Source: an uncultured Elusimicrobia bacterium (GTDB taxonomy: Bacteria > Elusimicrobiota > Elusimicrobia > Elusimicrobiales > Elusimicrobiaceae). Taken from it: 6,406 nucleotides of DNA. How positions within the stretch are numbered: the stretch's first letter is position 1; each line of letters opens with the position of its first letter. Where the stretch lies: positions 1-6,406 of the forward strand of contig CALYRQ010000055.1 of NCBI GenBank assembly GCA_945483375.1, in the 5' to 3' direction. Positions 1-4,348 of this stretch are shown here, in pieces. The notes beneath the pieces are model-generated. The model saw only the letters and a program-made list of their open reading frames with translations, made no database searches and had not been told where the DNA came from. The translations under genes were made by a program, and so were the position numbers.

Positions 1-504
1 GGTAAACGTAAATTCCACGCGGCGGTTGGTGCGGCGGCCTTCGTTGGAATTATCCAGCGTAAGCGGGCGGTCCTTACCGTGGGAATGGATACGGATGCGT
101 TCCGCGTTTACGCCGCGGCTTACCAAATACGCTTTCATCGCGGCGGCGCGGGAAGAACCCAGCCAGTAATTATATTCTTTGGAACCCAACACGTCGGTAT
201 GGCCCTCCACAATCAAGTGATAGGACGGGTGGCTTTTCATAATATTGGCCACTTTATCCAAAAACGGATAAGCGTAGTCCGGCGGGCGGATGGAATCAAA
301 TTCGTACGTAATAGCCGGCAGTTTGAGCGTTTTGGCCATGCGGGCTTCGCTCTGGTTATACAGTTTTTCGTTCAGGCGGGCCTGTTCTTCAATGACCGGG
401 TCCTGCTTGGCGGGAGCCGGGATATCTTCGTCCTTATTTTGGGAAGAGGCGCACGCAAACAGCGCGGCGGATAAAATAAAAAGCAAAACGGTTTTAAATT
501 TCAT
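1..504 (-). CDS. OmpA-family (Pal-like) outer-membrane lipoprotein, 3' end cut by window
   Basis: The 168 codons visible here start at ATG 504-502 and run off the window without a stop, so the C-terminus is missing, probably by only a few residues. A strong Shine-Dalgarno (AGGAGGC, 514-520) lies 9 nt upstream. Residues 1-17 form a lipoprotein signal peptide ending in the lipobox LFAC with Cys18. Residues 19-60 are a charged linker. From about residue 63 to the end is an OmpA/MotB peptidoglycan-binding domain: YEFDS at 67-71, EGHTD at 100-104, YNYWLGSSRA at 111-120, a GV..ERI segment at 131-137 and NRRVEF near the edge. The Asp and Arg expected to hold diaminopimelate in this family are present (D104, R119). 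By family knowledge it sits lipid-anchored in the outer membrane and binds the cell wall. Pal itself is possible, but no tol genes are visible, so the symbol is withheld. It lies alone on one side of the DnaA-box region. Confidence 0.88.
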   Translation of the reverse strand, partial: MKFKTVLLFILSAALFACASSQNKDEDIPAPAKQDPVIEEQARLNEKLYNQSEARMAKTLKLPAITYEFDSIRPPDYAYPFLDKVANIMKSHPSYHLIVEGHTDVLGSKEYNYWLGSSRAAAMKAYLVSRGVNAERIRIHSHGKDRPLTLDNSNEGRRTNRRVEFTFT

Positions 505-551
505 ATATAAAAAGCCTCCTGTCAAAATTATAGCAAAAGAGCGGAAAAAAC

Positions 552-557
552 AGTATA
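552..557 (-). promoter_or_regulatory. Possible -10 element for the OmpA-like lipoprotein gene
   Basis: On the minus strand the sequence reads TTATACTG, containing TATACT at 557-552. It would start transcription about 40 nt before the ATG at 504. I see no convincing -35 hexamer at 16-18 nt; the upstream DNA is the first DnaA box. A 6-bp inverted repeat (AGCGGA 540-545 / TCCGCT 562-567) flanks it. If this promoter is real, DnaA bound at 567-597 would overlap its -35 region. Confidence 0.35.
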
Positions 558-576
558 AAAATCCGCTTTTCCACTT

Positions 577-585
577 TTATCCACA
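577..585 (+). promoter_or_regulatory. DnaA box, perfect consensus
   Basis: TTATCCACA on the plus strand, a 9/9 match. With the box at 589-597 it forms an inverted repeat (TCCACA-3 nt-TGTGGA). A weaker box (TTTTCCACT, 567-575) lies directly upstream in the same orientation. Confidence 0.8.
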
Positions 586-588
586 TAC

Positions 589-597
589 TGTGGACAA
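589..597 (-). promoter_or_regulatory. DnaA box, one mismatch
   Basis: TTGTCCACA on the minus strand differs from the consensus only at position 3. It lies between two perfect boxes at 11-12 bp spacing, which suits cooperative DnaA filament assembly. Confidence 0.6.
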
Positions 598-599
598 CC

Positions 600-608
600 T
601 GTGGATAA
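600..608 (-). promoter_or_regulatory. DnaA box, perfect consensus
   Basis: TTATCCACA on the minus strand, 9/9. It is 11 bp from the preceding box and in the same orientation. Confidence 0.8.
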
Positions 609-635
609 CTTCCCCTGTACTCTACACCTGTCCAC

Positions 636-658
636 AAAAAACCCGTTTTTTGCGGGTT
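636..658 (-). terminator. Probable rho-independent terminator (minus strand)
   Basis: Read on the minus strand, AACCCG (658-653) and CGGGTT (645-640) form a 6-bp stem around a 7-nt A-rich loop. A run of six T (641-636) follows, the first two bases of which are in the stem. It would stop leftward transcripts from the esterase-like gene ending at 869 before they reach the leftmost DnaA boxes. It touches the weak box at 628-636. The stem is short, hence moderate confidence. Confidence 0.45.
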
Positions 659-683
659 CCGGGGACGGCACGGGAGCGCAATT

Positions 684-692
684 TGTGGATAA
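684..692 (-). promoter_or_regulatory. DnaA box, perfect consensus
   Basis: TTATCCACA on the minus strand, 9/9. It is paired with the next box exactly 20 bp away in the same orientation, about two helical turns. Confidence 0.8.
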
Positions 693-703
693 AACGCCCA
701 AAC

Positions 704-712
704 TGTGGATAA
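704..712 (-). promoter_or_regulatory. DnaA box, perfect consensus
   Basis: TTATCCACA on the minus strand, 9/9. The DNA between it and the previous box is most of the left arm of a 12-bp inverted repeat whose right arm is at 784-795. Confidence 0.8.
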
Positions 713-868
713 CTTTCCCCCGCGTATTGGAAAAAGAAGCGTTTTTCCTCTTTTCTCCGACGGAGATTTCGTATCCGGCACAATTTGGGCGTTTTTTGGT
801 TTTTTAAAAAATAACTGTTGACAAGTCCCGGTTTTTTTGCATAAAAACGCGTTTTCGGACTGTTTTTA

Positions 869-1837
869 TTATTTTTTCAGCTTAATTTTAACAGAAAACG
901 ACGGTTTATCCACAACCGGGCGGATTTTTACCGTCCCCGCGTCCGCCCCGGCCAGGGCCCGCAGGGTGCCGCGCGCGGCGTTCCATTCCAAAAACATAGG
1001 GCTGATACGCAGAGAAGAAGGCACATAATCCGCCGTCAAACCGTTTTTCAAACGCGCCAATACGCGCAGCGAAACCGTATCCTCCGATTCCAGTTTCAGC
1101 TCGTTCCCGCTTACGTCCGCCTTAAAACGCGTCACGGCCAAATCAGCCGCCGGAGCGAACAAATAGTCCGTCCGCAGGGCGCCGAACCAAGGCGCGGCGG
1201 AAGAAGCGTATTCCATCGCAAAACCGGGTCCGTACGCAAGGCCCGCTTTTTCCAGCGTTTGCTGGGCGAGCGCAAGTTCAGACTGGGACCCCGTCACAAA
1301 CGCGCGGAACGGCGTTTTGGGAAGCGTTGTTTTTTCCCACGCGTCCCCGGGAGAAATAAAAGCCGCGCCGCCAAACACGCCGGGCACCTGCAACAAAGCC
1401 GCGGCCGTCACCGCGCCGCCCGTACCGCGCGAAGCGATAACGCGGTTCTCCGCTCCCGGCAAAACGGGATAATTGGTTTCCAGATACGGCAGCAGTTCGC
1501 GGGACACAAACCGAACGATTTTTTCCCGCTCCGTATAATCGGCTTCTTCAAAATTGACGGCGGCCACAATCGCTTTATTGCGTTCCATATAGGCGGCGGC
1601 TTCATCCGCCTGTTTCGGCCCCGCCCCCATCAGCACGATAAGCGGATAGCGGCCTTTTAACGGCACAAACGTTTCCGGCAGGAACACGGTCAGCGTATGC
1701 TTGTTGCCAAGCGCGGCGGACGGGAAATGCGCAAACGTTTCCCGGCCGGGTTTGATAATCATAATTTCTTCCTCTTGCGCAAACAGAGGGCATGCGGCCA
1801 GTAAAGCCAGCACGGCGGTAAAAAAATGTTTTTTCAT
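869..1837 (-). CDS. Exported esterase-fold (alpha/beta hydrolase-like) protein with degenerate active site
   Basis: The protein has 322 aa. The frame stays open upstream to 2101, but ATG 1837-1835 is chosen because a signal peptide begins there and a promoter abuts it. Residues 1-20 are a Sec signal (cleavage likely after LFA, A20); an alternative lipobox LAAC with Cys16 could make it a lipoprotein. Residues 45-225 resemble the exported esterase family: HTLTVFLPE (47-55), YPLIVLMGAG (64-73) and a helix before NYPV (122-125). The nucleophile elbow reads NRVIASRGTGG (131-141), where relatives usually have a GxSMGG-type elbow, so the Ser position is Gly138. No catalytic His is evident in the tail region around 210-226. 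Residues 230-322 look like a beta-sandwich (Ig/Big-like) domain. It may therefore bind a ligand or structure rather than hydrolyse. S136 could be a shifted nucleophile. The substrate is unknown. Confidence 0.72.
   Translation of the reverse strand: MKKHFFTAVLALLAACPLFAQEEEIMIIKPGRETFAHFPSAALGNKHTLTVFLPETFVPLKGRYPLIVLMGAGPKQADEAAAYMERNKAIVAAVNFEEADYTEREKIVRFVSRELLPYLETNYPVLPGAENRVIASRGTGGAVTAAALLQVPGVFGGAAFISPGDAWEKTTLPKTPFRAFVTGSQSELALAQQTLEKAGLAYGPGFAMEYASSAAPWFGALRTDYLFAPAADLAVTRFKADVSGNELKLESEDTVSLRVLARLKNGLTADYVPSSLRISPMFLEWNAARGTLRALAGADAGTVKIRPVVDKPSFSVKIKLKK
906..914 (+). promoter_or_regulatory. DnaA box, perfect consensus, inside the esterase-like gene
   Basis: TTATCCACA on the plus strand lies in the last 50 bp of the coding sequence, where its complement encodes part of Val-Asp-Lys. 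It is about 190 bp from the main cluster, just beyond the AT-rich tract. It could be the far flank of the origin or a chance codon match. Confidence 0.5.
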
Positions 1838-1844
1838 ATACAAA

Positions 1845-1853
1845 ATTCTACCA
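1845..1853 (-). promoter_or_regulatory. Extended -10 promoter of the esterase-like gene; likely leaderless transcript
   Basis: The minus strand reads TGGTAGAAT, an extended -10 (TGn plus TAGAAT). The hexamer ends at 1845, so transcription should begin at about 1838-1837, at the ATG itself. No Shine-Dalgarno precedes the ATG. A good -35 is absent, as is common with extended -10 promoters. Confidence 0.5.
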
Positions 1854-1860
1854 TATCGCG

Positions 1861-1902
1861 CCAGGACCCAACCAGGGACCCAGGGGAAAATGGGTCCAAT
1901 GG
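1861..1902. repeat. Repeated GGACCCA half-sites between divergent promoters
   Basis: GGACCCA occurs at 1864-1870 and 1876-1882 as part of an imperfect 11-bp tandem repeat (CCAGGACCCAA then CCAGGGACCCA). It occurs inverted as TGGGTCC at 1891-1897. The last two copies can pair as a 7-bp stem with an 8-nt loop. The cluster lies between the leftward esterase promoter and the rightward promoter of the 53-aa gene, where an operator would be expected. No regulator is identified. Confidence 0.45.
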
Positions 1903-1911
1903 CCCTTGTTT

Positions 1912-1939
1912 TTGACCGCACAATCCGATACAGTATAAG
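1912..1939 (+). promoter_or_regulatory. Sigma70-type promoter for the 53-aa protein gene
   Basis: TTGACC (1912-1917), a 16-nt spacer and TATAAG (1934-1939) predict a start at about 1946. That gives a leader of roughly 19 nt, which contains the AAGGAG ribosome-binding site. Confidence 0.6.
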
Positions 1940-1964
1940 TAAGAAAAGGATGAAGGAGCCGTTT

Positions 1965-2126
1965 ATGAACAAAAAAACTTCACTGCGCTTTTTACTCGCG
2001 CTGGGCAACACCAAAGTGGTGGTGCTGAACGACCAGGAGGGTCTGCAGGTATATGCGGACGACTCCACGCGCCAAAAACACGCGGTGGCCGCCGAACGCA
2101 TTTCGGAAGCGCTGACCTCCCAATAA
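1965..2126 (+). CDS. Small protein of unknown function, 53 aa
   Basis: I do not recognise this protein. ATG 1965-1967 is chosen because AAGGAG (1953-1958) sits 6 nt upstream; an in-frame ATG at 1950 is less well placed. The sequence begins MNKKTSLRFLLALGNTKVVV and continues to a polar, Ala/Glu-rich end (AAERISEALTSQ). Residues 7-32 look like two short beta strands (RFLLALG, TKVVVLN) and a turn (DQEGLQVY), and 37-51 is probably a helix. There is no cleavable signal, no real membrane segment and no Cys. Its gene is a complete solo unit with a promoter at 1912-1939 and a strong terminator at 2148-2186. That argues it is truly expressed and perhaps abundant. It is divergent from the esterase-like gene, sharing the repeat-bearing intergenic region. 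Confidence 0.7.
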   Translation: MNKKTSLRFLLALGNTKVVVLNDQEGLQVYADDSTRQKHAVAAERISEALTSQ

Positions 2127-2147
2127 ACCGGCGTTTTCTTTATTTTT

Positions 2148-2186
2148 ACTCCGTTCCGTTTGCTTAACGGAACGGAGTTTTTGTTT
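2148..2186 (+). terminator. Strong rho-independent terminator
   Basis: A perfect 13-bp stem (2148-2160 with 2166-2178, arm ACTCCGTTCCGTT) encloses a 5-nt loop TGCTT. The stem is followed by a T-rich run broken by one G (2178-2186). It begins 21 nt after the stop codon of the 53-aa gene and insulates the next unit. Confidence 0.9.
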
Positions 2187-2207
2187 GCCGGAGCGGGCGG
2201 ATAATAA

Positions 2208-2216
2208 TGTTATAAT
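2208..2216 (+). promoter_or_regulatory. Extended -10 promoter for the HEAT-protein / dut unit
   Basis: TGTTATAAT contains a perfect TATAAT (2211-2216) preceded by TGn. No good -35 is seen at 16-18 nt. The predicted start at about 2223 gives a 16-nt leader carrying the ribosome-binding site AGAGGA (2224-2229), 9 nt before the ATG at 2239. Confidence 0.65.
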
Positions 2217-2238
2217 TTAGATAAGAGGATTTTTATAT

Positions 2239-3285
2239 ATGACCAAACAAACCAACGTTTTGCTGTTGACCGCTCTCTTGGCCTTAACGGCCCAGCCGCT
2301 CTCTGCGGCCACCGCGCTTGAAACCGCCCTGCCGCTTTTGCAAAAAAACCGCCGCACCGCGGCCGAAAATCAGCAAGTGCTGACCGTCTTCCGCACCGCC
2401 AAAGACCCGGACACCGTCTTCGCCGCCGGGGCGAGCCTCGTCAAAACGCCCCCCGCCAAAGCGCAGGAAACCGCCCTATTAAACCTGGTCATGCGCTCGG
2501 ACGACCCGCTCAAGCAAACGTTCGCCGCCGTTATTCTTACATCCATGGGCCAAGCGTACGATGAACTTTCCCCCATTTTGCAGGAAGCCTTAACGGGCAA
2601 AGACCCGGCCCTGCGCGCCTACGCCGCGGGCGGATATGCGTTTATCAACCCGCAGGACGATACGCACGCGTCCGAAACCGTACGTCTGTATATTTTTGAC
2701 CCGGCGTTTGCCCAGCGCGCCATGAACCAGCTGGCCACAGACGCCAAACAACAAGCCAAATTTTTGAAAACAGCTTCCACCGCCGAAGACGCGCAGCTTC
2801 GCGCCGCTGCGGCCGCCTGGCTGGGCACTCTCCACACGCAGGATGCCGCCAAACAGCTTTTAAAAATGGCAAAAACGGAAAAAGACCCGCAGGTGGCCAC
2901 GCAAATTGCCACCGGGCTTGCAAAAAACCGCGAAGCGACCTTGGACGACGCCGTCAAAGAACTCCGCCGCAATTACAACACCCCGCAAGCGACCACGTAT
3001 GCGCTGGCCCTCGGGTTTATGACGGGAAACGCCGCGGACGCCCTGCGCCGGGGGCTGGCGGACAAAAACGAAAACGTCCGCATCAATTCCGCGCGCGCGG
3101 CGGCTTATATGGCGGGCGTTCTGTCGAACCCGGACGCGTTTACCTACTCGTCGGACAGAACATTTGACATCGGCCTCTTAAAAAGCCTTATCCCCGCGCT
3201 TACCCTGCGCGCCAAAACCGGTTCCGACGCGGAAAAAACCCACGCCGAAAACGCGTTAAGACAAATTGAAAAATTAATGGAGTAA
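2239..3285 (+). CDS. Exported HEAT-repeat protein
   Basis: The 348-aa protein starts with a Sec signal peptide (hydrophobic residues 8-19, probable cleavage LSA|A after residue 23). The rest is almost all alpha-helical and Ala/Leu-rich. HEAT-like units can be made out at about 74-103, 112-137 (EALTGKDPALRAYAAGGYAF), 178-198 (AEDAQLRAAAAAWLGTL), 204-230 (KEKDPQVATQIATGLA-type unit), 265-293 (GLADKNENVRINSARAAAYM) and 312-345. These show the D-P/N-x-x-V/L-R-x-x-A-A pattern typical of HEAT and PBS-lyase repeats. Such scaffolds bind proteins or peptides, and there is no sign of catalytic residues. It should act in the periplasm. Its stop is 2 nt from the dut start, so the two are co-transcribed and probably translationally coupled. 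The link to a nucleotide enzyme gives no functional hint. Conserved role unknown. Confidence 0.82.
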   Translation: MTKQTNVLLLTALLALTAQPLSAATALETALPLLQKNRRTAAENQQVLTVFRTAKDPDTVFAAGASLVKTPPAKAQETALLNLVMRSDDPLKQTFAAVILTSMGQAYDELSPILQEALTGKDPALRAYAAGGYAFINPQDDTHASETVRLYIFDPAFAQRAMNQLATDAKQQAKFLKTASTAEDAQLRAAAAAWLGTLHTQDAAKQLLKMAKTEKDPQVATQIATGLAKNREATLDDAVKELRRNYNTPQATTYALALGFMTGNAADALRRGLADKNENVRINSARAAAYMAGVLSNPDAFTYSSDRTFDIGLLKSLIPALTLRAKTGSDAEKTHAENALRQIEKLME

Positions 3286-3287
3286 CT

Positions 3288-3719
3288 ATGCAGCAACCCG
3301 TTTTAAAAGTAAAAAAATTAGATGCCCGCGCCAAACTCCCCCACCGCGCGCACCCGACGGACTCGGGCGCGGATTTGTTCGCGCTTGAAAAAACCGTCCT
3401 CGCGCCGCGCTCCGTTACCAACGTACACACGGGCGTGTGCGTGGAACTGCCGGAAAACACGTCCGGCATTATTTGGGGTAAAAGCTCGGTGGAAAGCAAA
3501 GGCGTCAAAGCCATGGCGGGCCTGGTGGACGCGCCTTACCGGGGCGAACTGATTGTGTGCATGTACAATTTAAACGATGCGGAATTTGTGTTTGAAGCCG
3601 GGCAGAAAGTGGCGCAGCTGGTCGTCATACCCACGCTGTACCCCGCGTTTGAAGAAGCGGCGGAACTGACCGAAACCGCCCGCGGCGACGGCGGATTCGG
3701 CAGTACGGGCGCAAAATAA
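3288..3719 (+). CDS. dut: dUTP diphosphatase (trimeric dUTPase)
   Basis: This cytosolic enzyme hydrolyses dUTP to dUMP and pyrophosphate, keeping uracil out of DNA and supplying dTMP synthesis. The 143-aa length matches homotrimeric dUTPases. All five family motifs are present in order: PTDSGADLFA (23-32), GKSSVESKG (64-72), GLVDAPYRGEL (78-88) with the catalytic Asp81 and uracil-stacking Tyr84, KVAQLVVIP (107-115), and RGDGGFGSTG (132-141), the flexible C-terminal lid. Motif II has Lys65 where many bacterial enzymes have Arg, a variant I recall in some viral dUTPases. The ATG lies 2 nt after the HEAT-gene stop, with a GGAG (3279-3282) inside the end of that gene, so translation is probably coupled. 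A bidirectional terminator follows. Confidence 0.96.
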   Translation: MQQPVLKVKKLDARAKLPHRAHPTDSGADLFALEKTVLAPRSVTNVHTGVCVELPENTSGIIWGKSSVESKGVKAMAGLVDAPYRGELIVCMYNLNDAEFVFEAGQKVAQLVVIPTLYPAFEEAAELTETARGDGGFGSTGAK

Positions 3720-3733
3720 CGCTTTAACCCAAC

Positions 3734-3768
3734 AAAAAACGGGCTCCCGGAAGGAAGCCCGTTTTTTT
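3734..3768. terminator. Bidirectional rho-independent terminator between dut and the pilin gene
   Basis: The stem CGGGCT (3740-3745) / AGCCCG (3756-3761) is extended by A-T pairs at its base. It is flanked by six A on the left (3734-3739) and seven T on the right (3762-3768). It therefore works in both directions, ending dut transcripts rightward and pilin transcripts leftward. Confidence 0.88.
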
Positions 3769-3780
3769 GCGGCGTAAAAA

Positions 3781-4233
3781 TCAGCTGCCCGCCACCGTAA
3801 ATCCAGCGGAAATCAACGTTTGGCACAACTCCCGGCCTTCGTCGCCCTGGGGGGTGCAGGTGCGCTGGCCTTCGCTGGCGCTGGAATTGTTATAAAGTTT
3901 TAAAGTATAACCATCACCGTCCAAATCGCGGACGATTTGAATCCCGTCAGCCTGCAGGGTATACGTAAAATCCGTCGTTTGGTATACGTTGGAACTCGTC
4001 CAACTTCCGCCGGAAATTTTAACATCCAGCGAGGTCTTGGTAACGGGAGCCTCGTTGGGGCGTTCGTCCAACGCGCGGTTGGTGGATTCCAACAACACGC
4101 GGCCGTTGGTAAGCGCCTCGGTAGAGCGGGACCGTTCCACCGCTTTGTTATACTGCGGCAGTGCAATAGCCGACAGGATGCCGATAATAAGCACCACAAC
4201 AAGCAATTCAATAAGCGTAAAACCTTGTTTCAT
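3781..4233 (-). CDS. Type IV prepilin / pseudopilin-like protein
   Basis: The 150-aa protein has a class III (prepilin) signal. The leader MKQG is followed by [20 protein letters not shown], so cleavage by prepilin peptidase is expected between Gly4 and Phe5, with N-methylation of Phe. The conserved Glu at mature position 5 is present (E9). Residues 5-50 form the long alpha-1 helix ([15 protein letters not shown]), and the globular part is short. Two Cys (126, 137) could form the C-terminal disulfide loop usual in pilins. DLDGDGY (103-109) resembles a calcium-binding loop. A strong AGGAGG (4238-4243) lies 4 nt before the ATG. No pilus assembly gene is adjacent, so it is an orphan pilin. Single scattered pilin genes like this are what I associate with gut Elusimicrobiota, an inference from memory. 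Pilus fibre versus secretion or uptake pseudopilus cannot be told apart here. Confidence 0.92.
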   Translation of the reverse strand: MKQGFTLIELLVVVLIIGILSAIALPQYNKAVERSRSTEALTNGRVLLESTNRALDERPNEAPVTKTSLDVKISGGSWTSSNVYQTTDFTYTLQADGIQIVRDLDGDGYTLKLYNNSSASEGQRTCTPQGDEGRELCQTLISAGFTVAGS

Positions 4234-4261
4234 GTTTCCTCCTAGAAGATGCGTTCTTTAC

Positions 4262-4290
4262 AGTATAAAACACCCGGAGCGAAATTACAA
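4262..4290 (-). promoter_or_regulatory. Sigma70-type promoter of the pilin gene
   Basis: Read on the minus strand: TTGTAA (4290-4285), a 17-nt spacer and TATACT (4267-4262). Transcription would start at about 4255, giving a leader of about 22 nt that includes the AGGAGG. Confidence 0.65.
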
Positions 4291-4332
4291 GTTTTTTTCG
4301 CGCATTTTTACTATAGAAACGCTCCAAAAATT

Positions 4333-4341
4333 TGCTATCAT
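4333..4341 (+). promoter_or_regulatory. Extended -10 promoter of the kdsA operon; likely leaderless transcript
   Basis: TGCTATCAT is an extended -10 (TGn plus TATCAT) whose last base is 8 nt before the kdsA ATG. The predicted start (4348-4349) thus coincides with the initiation codon. No Shine-Dalgarno is present in the 20 nt before the ATG. An alternative -10, TATAGA (4312-4317), would give a leader of about 25 nt, still without a clear Shine-Dalgarno. Confidence 0.45.
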
Positions 4342-4348
4342 TAAGTAT

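Larger units (their letters stand above)
505..868. other. Gene-free region with DnaA-box cluster: candidate oriC or DnaA regulatory site
   Basis: This stretch carries no plausible gene. It contains four perfect matches to the DnaA box TTATCCACA: 577-585 on plus, and 600-608, 684-692 and 704-712 on minus. Weaker boxes are at 589-597 (TTGTCCACA, minus), 567-575 (TTTTCCACT, plus) and 628-636 (CTGTCCACA, plus). The first four boxes are spaced 10-12 bp start to start, and the last two intergenic boxes 20 bp, close to helical phasing. AT-rich tracts follow at about 790-815 and 831-868 and continue to 900, suitable for an unwinding element. A perfect 12-bp inverted repeat (691-702 / 784-795) links the last box pair to the AT-rich part. 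Box density like this is typical of bacterial origins. That this is the working origin is inference, since no dnaA, dnaN, gidA or parAB gene is visible. Confidence 0.6.

Noticed and set aside
567..712. CRISPR-like or satellite repeat
   Set aside because: The repeated unit is only the 9-bp DnaA box in mixed orientation, with unequal short spacers and no constant repeat of CRISPR length.
754..769. Small hairpin TCTCC-GAC-GGAGA followed by TTT
   Set aside because: The 5-bp stem with a 3-nt loop and only three T is too weak to call a terminator.
818..846. Rightward promoter (TTGACA with ATAAAA 17 nt later)
   Set aside because: The -10 is poor and no rightward gene follows; it would fire into the 3' end of the esterase-like gene. 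Kept only as a curiosity inside the AT-rich origin-like DNA.
837..1028. 63-codon plus-strand frame
   Set aside because: It overlaps the 3' end of the esterase-like gene in antisense, with no ribosome-binding site and an unlikely composition.
1701..1964. Upstream extension of the 53-aa frame on the plus strand
   Set aside because: It is antisense to the esterase-like gene and crosses the promoter; AAGGAG supports the start at 1965.
1838..2101. Upstream extension of the minus-strand esterase-like frame (88 more codons)
   Set aside because: It runs through the divergent promoters and antisense to the 53-aa gene, and would bury a clear signal peptide inside the protein.
3989..4348. Upstream extension of the kdsA frame
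   Set aside because: It lies antisense to the pilin gene; KdsA homology begins at 4349 and the 275-aa length is normal.
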